A stretch of DNA of 64,000 bases from Pempheris klunzingeri (lineage: Eukaryota; Chordata; Actinopteri; Acropomatiformes; Pempheridae), in NCBI RefSeq assembly GCF_042242105.1, contig NC_092028.1, forward strand, positions 15,113,338 through 15,177,337, in the 5' to 3' direction. Under the pieces are notes generated by a model. It did not search any database, was not told the DNA's origin, and worked only from the letters and a program-made list of their open reading frames with translations. Position 1 is the stretch's first letter. Every line of letters begins with the position of its first letter. Shown here piece after piece: positions 36,918 through 48,451 of this stretch. The position numbers were made by a program, and so were the translations under genes.

Positions 36918-39900
36918 TCACGCCTGGGCCTGGGATTGTTCCTTGAGGAACTCCTCCAGTACAGTGATGATGCTGCAGGCTTCAGGCAGGTCGCTGTGCT
37001 CCGCTCTGACATTCTGCAACAACACATCCCCGTTTCCACAGCCCTGTAGGAACTGACAGCAACGAAACAGGGCGTAATGACTCATCTCTGCCTGTCGCAC
37101 AAAACGCTTCAGGCTGTTCATGTCCTGGATGGCCTGTAGAGTGAGAGGAAGTGAAAAGAAACAAGTTAAAAAAAAGGAAGAGATTGGGATGAAAGAAAGA
37201 GGGAGCAGGAAAAAAAATTATACTCTGTATCTGCCAAGAGGAACTGAGAGCTATTGCTTAAAGTTTCTCAAACTTTTTGACTTGAGGGAATTTCTTTAAG
37301 CTTTTTTTTGGTATTTTCAACTTTATTGGACAGGTTGAGAGAAAGGAAACAGACAAGAAACGAAATGGGGTGTAAATGACATGTAACAAAGGTCACCAGC
37401 TAGGATCAAATTGGCGACTTTGCGGCCATGTCACACTATAAACATATCACAAGCTGTGACCAGTCTGGTTGCCTTGGCAACGCTAGGCTGACAGCACCGC
37501 TAATGGTTGATAATTAACTGTTCAGACTCCGGCTTAACTGTCGACCCGCCATAGTAAAAATATATAGATCTGAAACATCTGAGTATTTTATTTTATACCA
37601 GTTTTCATAAATGTAAATATACACAAAATACAAAAATATGCTATAATCAAAGTCACATGACAACATGTCAATTCAAGAAAAACTGTGACTTCTGGGGTCT
37701 TGGAAATTTTAGGACCTGAAAACAAGATCCAGAGCCCAAAAAAGCCTGAGAAACCCTGTTATAGTCTGTGTATTTGTATATGTTCTCACCTTAAGTTTGA
37801 AGTTCTCCAGAATCTGTCTGAGCAAGAAAGGATTACACCGCTCTGCTGCATTTAGAAATGCCTGAATCCAGTCATCGCAGAAACGATTACAGACTGGCGG
37901 GAGAAGAAAATCTTTATTAGACTCTAAGTACAGAGATACAAAATACTTTTTTCCTCATCTAGTATAAGTCATGGAGCACAACTTACCGGTGTTAGAGAGT
38001 GTGGGTGGGCTGCTGGAGCAGTCTATGATCAGGTCAGAGTGTGTGTCCTCTGAGATAGCCTTACACAAAGAAGCTGCTGTAGTGTCTTGTTGGGAAAGGC
38101 CCTGCAAACTGGCTGCTTTGATGAACCTGGGACACGATACAATAAACATTTAACAGCCAACAACAGCAGTTTTAGGATTTAAAGATGTGTTGGTGTAGTT
38201 AGAGAGACTGTCACCTAACTCACCTGGACACGTCAGCCTTTGTCCTCTCATCTGAATTAATGACCGCCACATGTGTGTGACTCAGAGCCTGTATTCAGAA
38301 AAATGTATGTTCTGGAGAAAATGTATGTGATATTTGAGTGATAACATACTCTAGAAGTGAAAAATGACTCACAGCATGCAGCAAGAAGCCGATGTTGTTC
38401 TGGACCAGCTGCACCACCCGATGAATGTGCATCACAGACTCCTCATACCACTGGCTCAGATAAGGACGAACCTCTGTCTCAAGGTTCTGCAGCTGACATA
38501 CACACACAGAAAAATTGATTGACCTCATTAACAATATAATGACAAATATATTTGATCATTACAGTGTTATTACACTCTAATACCTCTGGGGTTTGCAGAC
38601 TGCTATGCAGGCCTTGGACGTATTTATCAAGCTCTAATCTAAACGTGTGTTGGGTCAAGGAATTGGAACCGTTTCTCTCTATTAAATTAAAATGAAGCAA
38701 TACAACAATTCAGGAAAGGACATTTTGTAACTAAGGATTGTGTACACAATGAATTCTGGAGGACCTTGGATGATGCTTATAACTAAGGTTGATTTCACGA
38801 TGACATTATGCAATAGCATCTGTGTGCAAAGGATATAGGTTCAGTCCTTTTTCAGAGCCGCCCATGAAGCAGATGACGTATCCATTTCCATCGGCATCAG
38901 GCTGCTCGGGAGACCTTTCCTGCTCCAGGAGACAGCAGTAGCAGCCGACTGCCTGCTCTGGAACGCTGGAGAGAGTAAATAATCAACACATTTGTGTTAA
39001 TAATTGTCGACCCTTCTTTTCTTTTTATTACTGTGATCGAATCAAACACACTTAATCCAGTAGAAAATATATACTATAATAACAAAGCATTCGCTGCTTC
39101 AGTCCAAGAGGAATAAGGTCAAACGTGATTTTCATTTTGTCATGATGTCTTGGTTTTGTGCCCCTTTTTTTGTTATCATGTTGCACTATTGATGCAAAAT
39201 GTTGTGAGGAAATATTTAAAATTATTACCTGAGCTCCACAGTGGCGATGTTGCCCATGCCTCCCAGCAGGGCTCCTTTGCTCAGCCTCCTTGAAATGTAG
39301 GTCCGCAGCTCCGGTTCCGCCTCTGATGGCAGGCTGCTGTCAATTAGTGTCAGGCTGTGGACGGGGCGGGCAGACAGTCAGTACGGATACAAGCAGCCAG
39401 TGGAGGCAGTGAGGAATTTGGAAGCCACTCAAGTCAATGGAGAACAGATGGAGAAAGCTGATGATCATTAGCCACAACCAACACAACACACAACTGAGTC
39501 ACATAGCTGCAAATATACCATCCCCCTGGGTGTCAAAAAACACTGTCACTTACAGAATGTATGTTGCCATTTTGATTCAACACTACACCCAGACAATCAC
39601 GGGAATTTCATTCACTTTTAGCCAGCTCCACTTGACACATGGAAGTGTAGACCCATTCAGAGTGGGAGAGACCTAAAGGCCATGTAACTCAGCAGCACAT
39701 ACATGACCAATCAGGACAAAATCACAAATGAAAACAGCATTGATTCCATGTTAGTTGGATTTCCCATGGCAGCCCGTGGATACACCAATGCACAACAGTG
39801 AAAGCCAAAGAGAAAAGACCACTGAAAGCAAGGAGAAGGTAGGCGGATGGCTCCTTTGTTACCTAAAGTCATCCTGACTGGTTGTGGAGTCTGCTCGTCT

Positions 39901-40501
39901 CTGGTTCCATGCCACATTTTCCCCAGAAGCCTCAGATCTAAGACAATTGACAGTTCACTCATCACCTGGTTAGTTTTATATCTAGTTTTAAATCAGGTGT
40001 CACTGCGGTTCAGCTTCAGGAACAAGGAGCAACAAAAACTAAAGACTGTACAATATGAAATAAATAAAACTGTGACACAGACAGAAACCACGGAGAATAG
40101 TAACTGTGTGATGCCCTGTAGGATAAATGGTTGCTGCTGTGAACAATAATTAATAACCCAACAACAAACAAACAAATAAATTGTAAAAAATATTAAAATC
40201 GTGTAATAAAAGAACGATTACATGATAATATAAATATCCCTAGCAACATTACACTGTGGATGTAACACTCCCTGCAAATATATATTATTTAAATTAGAGA
40301 CAAATACAACACTAGTTGTTTGAAAACATAAACTGGGACGAGTATTATCAACCATTACCTTGTGCCCTGATAAAGATAGATGGTGTAGTAGCAGTTCAGC
40401 TGAGTTTTCTGGCTGTATCCTGCGATTTCTTCGCTGTCAAAGTCATCTCTCTCTTCCACGTCAATTGAGTCTTGGAAGGACGACGTCTGAGAGGTAAACA
40501 T
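36918..40501 (-). CDS. c17orf75: C17orf75 orthologue (Njmu-R1 protein)
   Basis: Nine exons in transcript order: 40359-40501, 39229-39354, 38837-38965, 38584-38644, 38373-38492, 38224-38288, 37987-38126, 37790-37893, 36918-37133 (TGA at 36920-36918). They give 367 residues (human about 396). Matches to the human protein are spread along the length: [69 protein letters not shown] and VLEEFLKE. The family has no enzyme motif; the human protein is reported to associate with WDR11/FAM91A1-type trafficking machinery, which I cite from memory. The third intron is AT-AC U12-type and was found because no GT donor keeps the frame. The first exon is acidic. The start ATG at 40501 faces znf207 across about 745 bases. 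Confidence 0.92.
37310..37440. repeat. Teleost interspersed repeat fragment
   Basis: The segment TTTATTGGACAGGTTGAGAG, GACATGTAACAAAGGTCACC, AGCTAGGATCAAATTGGCGA matches the wording of a repeat common in percomorphs (tract of TTTATT-GACAG followed by a GTAACAAAGG and GATCGAACC-like part). It is diverged and lies in the last c17orf75 intron. Confidence 0.5.
38645..38836 (-). other. c17orf75: U12-type AT-AC intron of c17orf75
   Basis: Read on the minus strand, the intron starts ATATCCTTT (perfect U12 AT-AC donor) and ends in AC at 38646-38645. TTCCTTGAC at 38662-38654 is a near-perfect U12 branch site with its A about 10 bases from the 3' end. Splicing here joins GGACTGAACCT to GTTTAGATTAG, giving [12 protein letters not shown], which matches the human protein. 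No GT-AG alternative preserves this. Confidence 0.93.
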
Positions 40502-41246
40502 GATCCCACCGCTGCACGGAGCGAGCTAGCAGCGAGCTACACGGCAGGTAACAAGCGCGTACTTCTGTTGTTTAGCTCTGGTGTGTTGGCAGATATTAAT
40601 ATTATTGGCCTATGGGCTTTCTGGCTGGTGTTAAATTTGTAAACGTGTAAATGCAGCAGTCGCAGTAGTGTTAAAGATATCAAAGTTCTCGTTTTGAGCT
40701 TTGTGCGCATGTGCAAAATCGTCCTCCGTGTACGTTCTTAATAATGTCCGACTATGACATTGGTTTCTTATATTGGTTCCTAGGGCAAATAATACAGGTA
40801 TTACTGAGTCAGTACATGCAGGCTTTAGTTTAAAGTATTTTGATTACGACTTGACGTTTTCATAGCTATTTAAAAATAGAATAATTTGTAATTCAAGGTC
40901 TGTAGTTTATGATGTGGATCTATGTAGACGTTGCTGTCGCAGCTGGATGGCTGAGAAATAAAATGAATACGAGGTTGATTTGGTAGTAATAAAAGCAAAT
41001 ATATTCAAATGCTTTTAGTTCAAATGAATAGTCAAATATAAGATATTTTTTTATTTTACAGATATATAGAGTAAATTTGTACCTCCAGGGGGCGCCATAC
41101 GGCCGCAGAGACTTGTGGGTAGCCTGACACCCACCGCCATCTTCAGTTTCTTCTTCCGCTCCGGTTGTTGTGTTAGCTAGCGCTTGGTGTATTATTTTAG
41201 CAGTTTAGCAGGCAGCTAAGAGTCACTGACAGAAACGAACAGAAAT
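40502..41246. promoter_or_regulatory. Bidirectional promoter region c17orf75/znf207
   Basis: The two start codons are head to head 745 bases apart. As I recall, the human genes have the same arrangement. Both sides next to the genes are GC-richer (40502-40560 and 41085-41180), while the middle is AT-rich. There is no clear TATA box at the expected places, which fits housekeeping promoters. Transcription starts cannot be placed from sequence alone. Confidence 0.55.
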
Positions 41247-44200
41247 ATGGGGAGAAAGAAGAAAAAGCAAATGAAGCCTTGGTGCTGGTATCCTTTTCCG
41301 CACGTTATTAGCGTTATAGCGTGTTTTCTGCTCTGTCTGTATGTGTTGCTCCTGTTAGCTAGCGCTAGATGTATTTTAGTAAACAAATTTACGGACACGT
41401 TCAGCTGTAAAATATCATTACCGTGATCGAGTTTTTCAGGGAAAGAGCTGTTTTCCTCAACTATAATCTCAGGTACTGTAACAGAGATTTTGACGATGAA
41501 AAGATTCTCATTCAGCATCAGAAGGCCAAACATTTCAAGTGCCACATCTGTCATAAAAAGCTGTACACTGGACCAGGGCTTGCAATCCACTGTATGCAGG
41601 TGAGGGAACTATAAAGCAGCCCATCTGCTTAAAATCAAACAAAATCGCGTGTTTCTACACTAAAAACCTCCCTCACTGTGTCACTTCTATCTCAGGTACA
41701 TAAAGAGACGATTGATGGAGTTCCTAATGCAATACCTGGAAGAACAGATATTGAACTGGAAATATACGGCATGGAGGGTATTCCTGAAAAAGACATGGAA
41801 GAGAGAAGAAGAGTGCTGGAACAAAAGAACCAAGGTATCGGCATCAAAATATCTTACTATACAATCTTGTTATGGTCTATTCTAGAGACTTATGATGCTC
41901 TCGCCTATTTTCAGAGACACAGAAGAAAAAGCAGAACCAGGACGACTCTGATGAGTATGATGAGGATGACGAGCCCGGTCCCTCCTTCCAGCAGCCCGTT
42001 CCGGGCCAGCCCCAGGCAGGCTACATCCCACCTATGACCCAGCCTGGCATGCCCCCTGGTGCTGGTGCTCCAGGGATACCACCAGGCAGCTACTCAGGTG
42101 GGAAACAGTGACCTTAATACTATGATTGAATTAAGAAGACTCCCTTTTATTATATAACCCTGCTTATTTACTGTACAATGTTTTCTTAAAATAATAACAT
42201 GCTATTTAAACATACATGTTCAGATTCTGGTACTGTTTATGCCATGTTAAAATAGGAATATTGATGTCAGTAGAAGTATAATCTGTAATATAAATGACAC
42301 AAATCATTTGTTCTGTGTTAACACACTAAATCTTTTTGTTTTAGGAATTCCCCCAATGATGCCAGGTGTGCCACCAATGATGCCAGGAATGCCCCCAGGG
42401 TAAATTCCTAGGATTTTTATTCAATGTTGACACAATTTATGAATGCCATCCTCATTGTATTTTGTACATTAAACGTGGAAAATTCCCCCATGTATTTAGG
42501 ATGATACCAATGGGTGGAATGATGCCTCCAGGTCCAGGGATGCCGCCAATGATGCCAGGTGTGCCACCAGGTACGCCCTCAGAAAGTGCTCATCTCTTTA
42601 TCATTACCTTTTTGTGCATCATTAATCAAAAATGAACTTGTTCTGCTGGTGTCAGGCATGCCTCCTCCTGTGGGCCACCGTCCAGGCATCGCACACATGG
42701 CTCAGATCCCCCCTGCTGCAAACATGCTGACTAGACCTGCCGTCCCTGCTGTCACTGTCCCCTCAGCCCAGCCTGATGTCACGAAGCCTCTTTTCCCCAT
42801 TGCAGGACAGGTAAAATCTTCATGACACCATTTATTTTCACCTCCCTCAGCACTCCGATTGGGCAGAACATTATGTCTGATGAGCTCTCTGTGCTCACAT
42901 AGGCTGATATAAAGGAGTCTTTTCCCAGCAATTCCTTTAACTGAAGAGTTATTTTATTTCCGTTTCCATTCTTTACTCTCCTCCTGTGCTACAGATGGGC
43001 AGTCGTGTTGCAAGTACAAGTGCAGGCTCATCAAGTGTGGACTCTCAGTCCGCTTCCCCTAAAGCTCTGTTCCCTATCACATCACAAGTACGCAGCTGTC
43101 TGCCTGCTTTACTCTGACAACCTGCAGCTTTACAATTGGCATGCACACAATTGTGTATAGTTTGCCTGTGGTGTACTTGAGCACAGTAATTCTATTTTAT
43201 TTGCCAAAGCTGTTTTAGCAAGAGATGATGAAGTCCGACATTTCTGTTTATGGGTAGGAAGTACTTTTAAAATGTTTTGTCATTTCTACCTCCATGCCTT
43301 TGTTTGCTTTTTCTTTTGCAACAAATCTGCATTTATAGAAAACTACTGAAAACGTTGCTTTAATTGTTTCAGCCAAATCAAAAAAATTGAAAGCTATGCA
43401 GATTTGTAAAATGGGCTTTTAATTTCTGAACTGCTTTAGGGCAATTCAGCACAGCATGCTCTTTTGGATTTGTTTCCTTGAAGGCTTCATAAAATAGGTT
43501 TTTAGTCATACTTTAAAGGGTCACTCCCCCATGTGTGCAACAACAGTGGTGTAAACGTGATAACTAAGACCATGTTTACAGACTTGGCATTAACATTGGG
43601 ACATGTCCCCCTCATCTTTAGGGTTTTAGTTTGATTAATAGACTAAAATTTAATTAAATACAATCCTCTACCAGCTGCCCAATTCCAGAGAGGATAGGAC
43701 ATTATTACTGCGTGTTCACAGCAATAATGTAGATGTCTTTTTGCCTGCCATTTCACCTCTCACGCTACATAGAGGCTCCTACTGCTCTACACTCTGATTG
43801 GTGGAGGTTATACCTGCAGCCTGAGAGGAAGACCTACAGGCACTGTTTAGGGCAGTAAAGACACGTCAAACTCCCCTGCACGTTTTTCTGTTTAAAAAGA
43901 AAGAATATTTTTTGTTGTTTGTAGTCGGTGTTCTCCTTAAAAAGACGACTCTGAACATTAGTTAAAGCTAAGACAGTAAAAGACAGTGCTCTTTGTGGTA
44001 CAGACCCAAATACAAAATGTATTCAGAGTATCAGGTCTCTTATTAATCCATCCTAATCCTGTGTACAAGCAATAATGTTAATGCCAAGCTTTAAATGGAC
44101 TAAGTTAAACCTCAGTTATGGGAGTAACCTCTAAGTATGGCCAAAAGCGTCCCCCAGTGGAAAATTAAATGTCTCTCAGCTGAGTATCTCTGATGTGTTT

Positions 44201-45830
44201 TCCTCTCTCCCCCTTCAGAGTCAGCAGACAGTGTCTCCCCACCCTCCCCCCTCTACCTCCTCCGATCCCTCAAAGCCCACATTCCCGGCCTACACTCAGG
44301 CCGCCGTCGCTGTGGCCAGCCCCAACGCTGGCAGCAGTACGGTCTCCAAACCTCCCTCTGCTGTGACCAGTAAGCCCGCCACCCTCACCACCTCCAGTGC
44401 AACCAGTAAGTTGATCCACCCTGATGAGGATATCTCACTGGTGAGTACTCCAGCTCCAGCTGTCTCTCTTTGTAGTTTTTACAGTAAGTGGTATTTTGAG
44501 AAAAATGTGTTAATCATAGCAAAAGTCAATAACTGGCTTTTCTTGAATAAAAATGATTGACGTTTCTTTTTCATTTCTCAAGGTTGAGCTGCAGAATTTC
44601 CATGTCAAATTACTCTCCCTTGTTTGCTTTATGTGTCCTGTAGGAAGAGTTGCGAGCTCAGTTGCCCAGGTACCAGCGAACTATGCCCCACCAAGGCCAG
44701 ACCGCTGCTGCTGCTGCTGCTCCGTCAGTGGGTCCTGTGGGCGGCATGATGGCTCCTCAGCAGCCTGGCATGCGGCATCCCATACCTGGTAAACACTGCC
44801 TGCCTCTAGCTCAGACAAAAACTTTACATTTTATCCATTTTTTCAATCCAGACCAGAGCTATATAATCTTAATCTTTCTAAAGTGTCATTAATATATGAG
44901 CCACTACCTAGGCTTTTCTTTTATATATGCTGTAACCTAGCTTACTGAATGACGAATTTTAGTGGATGTCAATGTTGGTCCAGACTGAAGTCTCTCAAAA
45001 ACTCTCTCAGTTGGTTTGACATGAAATTTTGTGCTGGCATTCATGGTCTTCTGAGGATAAATCCTAATAAATTTGGTGATCCCTTAACTTTCCTGATGGC
45101 ACCATCATCAGGTTAAAGTTTTTGAAATGATCCAGTACTTTGGTTTATGACCAAATACCTACAAAACAAATGACATTCCCATTAGCCTCAGCTGTAATTT
45201 GTGTTGTTAAGAGAAGACATTCCTTTGTTAGTCCCACAGCAAGATAATTCACAGTGGCACAGCAGCCAGTAAGCAGAAGTAACAGAATCAAAAGATTGGT
45301 GCCAATTAGAAAATGTTGTTCTGAGATGGTGAACATGGTAAACATTAGGACTGTTTAGCGTTAGCATGTTAGCATGCTGCTGTAAACATTCAGCTCAAAG
45401 CACCGCTGTGCCTAATGCTGCGTTCATGTCATATTGGAGATATCGTAATTATTACTTTCTGCTTGGTAAATAGTGTTCACGTCAACGTCCAAAGTCATAT
45501 TTACCCATCATTCATTGAATTTAAGCCTAAATTTAATGAACGCTTGCAAGCATGAGTCTTTCCTATCTCTGCATGGCAGTGGGCTCATAGCTTTGTTATA
45601 AAACAGAAACCATATTGATGTTTTTTTTTTTTTTTAAATAAAACTAACAAACCTGTGTTCTTGCAGGCCAGTATGGTGGTCCACCTCAGGGGATGCCAAG
45701 CTACATACCAGGAGGAATGCCTCCATACGGACAGGCCCCTCCTGTGGTTCCCCCGGGGTACCAGGGAGCCCCTCCACGGCCACCCATGGGTATGAGACCC
45801 CCTGTCATGTCTCCTGGAGGCCGCTACTGA
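41247..45830 (+). CDS. znf207: ZNF207 (BuGZ), BUB3-binding zinc finger and spindle protein
   Basis: Eleven exons give 464 residues: 41247-41287, 41473-41599, 41696-41834, 41915-42097, 42345-42399, 42500-42570, 42656-42810, 42995-43087, 44219-44440, 44644-44788, 45667-45830 (TGA). The N-terminus [16 protein letters not shown] and two C2H2 fingers (CWYCNRDF...H...H and CHICHKKL...H...H) are almost identical to human. They are followed by a basic/acidic linker ([13 protein letters not shown]) and a long Pro/Met/Gly-rich low-complexity region with repeated PPMMPG units. The BUB3-binding GLEBS motif sits at the 44440/44644 junction ([16 protein letters not shown]). The C-terminus is rich in GGRY-type sequence. 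In the family the protein loads and protects BUB3 at kinetochores and promotes tubulin coacervates at the spindle. Intron 1 is U12-type. Confidence 0.96.
41288..41472 (+). other. znf207: U12-type GT-AG intron 1 of znf207
   Basis: The intron begins GTATCCTTT, the exact U12 donor consensus. It carries TTCCTCAAC at 41453-41461, one base from the U12 branch consensus and about 12 bases before the terminal AG. Splicing joins the TGC-TG of exon 1 to GTACTGTAAC, giving the conserved CWYCNRDF. Confidence 0.9.
45210..45290. repeat. TTAGTCCCAC repeat fragment
   Basis: TTTGTTAGTCCCACAGC followed by CACAGTGGCACAGCAGCCAG is related to the fragment at 2424-2640. It lies in the last znf207 intron, too short and diverged to classify. 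Confidence 0.35.
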
Positions 45831-46234
45831 GGCCTGCCTTCCTCTCTTCAATAGGTTTGGACACTCAACCCTTTTCTAATGTCCTCAGCTGCTAGTAGAC
45901 AAACCAGTATTGGTATTCTAGTACCACGACGTTGTCTTTATTCTACTACTGAGCTATGAGGAAGAGACACTGAATAAACAGCAAACAAAAGAGCTATAAA
46001 AGCATCACAGAGCGCATGGGAAATATTTACACTGTACCTAACCAAGACTATGAACTGTTGTTTCAAACCATCTCTGTTCTGTGGTTTTTTTCCTTCTCAT
46101 GTTTCATTTAGGTGTATAGAAGTGTAGTAGATATGGTTCGTAGTGTTGTGAAGGCGCTGGAGTTACATGGGCAGTACCCACCCTTTATCAAGGCAAGTTT
46201 TATGTAAATACATTTCTGTTTTAAGCTAAACAGT

Positions 46235-46298
46235 GAGGCCTTCACAGCACGCAGTGCTGTTGGACTCTGTGTCCCCAACGTTGTTTGGTGAGGGCTTC
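46235..46298 (+). ncRNA. Cloverleaf-like structured element, copy 1
   Basis: An 11-bp outer stem pairs GAGGCCTTCAC (46235-46245) with GTGAGGGCTTC (46288-46298), two pairs being G-U. Inside are possible arms GCAC/GTGC and GTTGG/CCAAC, and a palindromic CAACGTTG. It lies in the proximal znf207 3' UTR. Judged by eye; no folding energy was computed. Confidence 0.4.
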
Positions 46299-46870
46299 AA
46301 ATAACTGTTTACGCATTCATTCTGTTTAATGTTCATGGTTTTATTGAGGAAATGCGTCCTTAACCGCAAATAGCTGAACTACTAAATGAAATGGTATATG
46401 TATTGTTGTAAAATTGTATTGTAATAAAATGTGGCAAAAATGTAAGACTCTTCTTTGCGGGACGTTAGTGGGAAAAGACGTCACAGCAGGTTTGTACTCC
46501 AGTTAGAAACTTCATGCTGATTGTGCTTTTGTTGTCATGAAGATGAACAATAACACAAATGTGCATCTGTGCTTTTAACTTTTTGTTGTTGAAATTAAAA
46601 ATACTGGTAAATGTTTCCTGTTGGCAATAAGCTGTATGTTTTGTTTTTTTTTTTTAATTGATGCTCTGTACATAGCACTGGCAGACCCGCCTTTGACGTG
46701 TGCATTGTACAGCTGCATAACTTCGGGACGCTGATGGCTGTAGTGCTAAAACCCAGATTTCTCTTCTCCCTGTAGCAATGCCATGGGGGACTGGCTGAGG
46801 CCCTGTCTCAGTGTAGCCCTGTTTCAGCCTGAGGCAAGTCTCACCATTTTCTGTCTTCTCATTCATTACC

Positions 46871-46943
46871 AGGGGCCCTCACAGCTTACACGCTGTTGGA
46901 TCTCAATGTCCCCAAACTTGCAGCAAGTTTGGTGAAGGCCCTT
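46871..46943 (+). ncRNA. Cloverleaf-like structured element, copy 2
   Basis: AGGGGCCCTCAC (46871-46882) pairs with GTGAAGGCCCTT (46932-46943) with one mismatch and one G-U. The inside shares CTGTTGGA and TGTCCCCAA with copy 1 and adds a 7-bp hairpin AAACTTG/CAAGTTT. It lies beyond the first znf207 poly(A) signal, so it is transcribed only in longer 3' UTR forms or independently. Confidence 0.4.
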
Positions 46944-48451
46944 GTTTGTGTTGTTGCGTTTAGGCACCATTTTCTTCAGGCATGTTAGCTCATGTGAAGT
47001 TTATTCTTTAAGCTCCTTATGTGCCATTAAACCTGTATCCTTGATTGGTGAGAGCATCATTTAAGAACTTTATGCTGACAGTAGAGAACTATTAAATGAA
47101 GCCATGTTCCTTTAGAAGCTTTTGATAAGACAGTCCACAGCAATTTACGGTCTCAGTACTGATGGTTTGGTCAAGTGTCACTCCTGCCCACACACAGACA
47201 CCATTAACGGCCTGTTACAGCCATATATATATATATATACACATACACAATTGTTTGTTGGCTTGAGATGAACAAATGACTGCATATGCTTGTAAAAATG
47301 GCTTTACCACTTAATCCTGTTTGTTTCATCAGCTTTCCTCACTTGATCATTTGAATTTAACTACTTACATGAAGGAGAATCTCTACCAGTAACAGGTTAG
47401 TTAAAGCTGTAAGTACCACTGCTGTAATTTTAAGTTTCTGTAATAAGTGTTTTGTGTGCACACATAATGAGCTTAATTTCTGTCACCTAGAGATCTTTTG
47501 GGGAAAAAAAAAAAAATGAGCCCACAAGGATTTTACACTAATGGCAGCCAATCGTTCAGTATGATCTCTAATAAATCAGTTAAAACTTGGGTGTGCAACA
47601 CGTTTCTCTCCACTAGTTCTGCTTAATGTGAGCAGCACAACCTTTGGTGTGAATAATCTCAATATAAACTAATGATTTAATGCTTCACACGAGTAATACA
47701 GGTAGAGTCTTCACTGGTAAGTATGGGTTCGTTAGCACTTTTAATATGCTAATTACTCAACATTGAGCTTTTTAATTTGACCCTTTGCTCTGTAACAGAT
47801 ATCAAACCATGATAACAGACGTTAAATGTCACACCAAAAGGTCTAGAAGAGCTTCTACCTGCTGAAGAATACAGTTTAATGGAAAGATTTTCTTCAGCTT
47901 GTAGGCATTTCTTGTCTGAGCATATGATGGTACTGGGTCTGCTTAGAAGCTTTGGAGATTTTTTTTTTTTTCCTGCCTTTAAGTCAAAAGATGTGTAATC
48001 ATGAATATTTGTGTTAGGATCTGTTCCTCAAAGCGCTCTACAGGATTTGTGATTTGTGGCAAGTCTGAATGTTCACCGTTTTGTTTCCTTGAATAAACTG
48101 GTTCATAAACTGATTCGTCTGTTATGTTTCCCACCATGCACTCATTGGTTTATGCATTTGGAAACACTAACATGGCACTCCTGTGTAATTAGGCTGCTAA
48201 TAGAAACAATGGTTCTATGGAGAAATAGCTCTGATCATGTTAGACTCTAAGGCATAAAATGCAGACTAGATGTGTCAGATTTGATATTGTAGAATCTCAC
48301 ATAATAAATGTATTTAAATGACAGACACTTATTCAGTGTTTAAATTGACTCTTATCTCAGGATGGTTGAGTTTAATGTCACCATGGCAAGAAAGATAAAA
48401 AAAAAAAGACGTTATTGAAATATTGACAGTTTATTGTCTGGATTTTTTTGC

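Larger units (their letters stand above)
45831..48451 (+). other. znf207 3' UTR and downstream region
   Basis: An AATAAA at 46423-46428 gives a first cleavage site near 46445. Further signals near 47570, 48092 and 48303 could end longer forms. The stretch has no coding sequence I recognise. It includes two related cloverleaf-like segments (46235-46298 and 46871-46943), a TA run at 47225-47240 and short A/T runs. Confidence 0.55.

Noticed and set aside
46674-46748. Hairpin TAGCACT...AGTGCTA as a possible H/ACA snoRNA or microRNA precursor
   Set aside because: The outer stem is only about 7 perfect pairs, no H box or ACA box is found at the needed positions, and the arms do not match a microRNA I know.
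46235-46943. The two cloverleaf-like elements as tRNA genes or tRNA-derived SINEs
   Set aside because: No A-box or B-box promoter words and no anticodon-arm geometry are seen.
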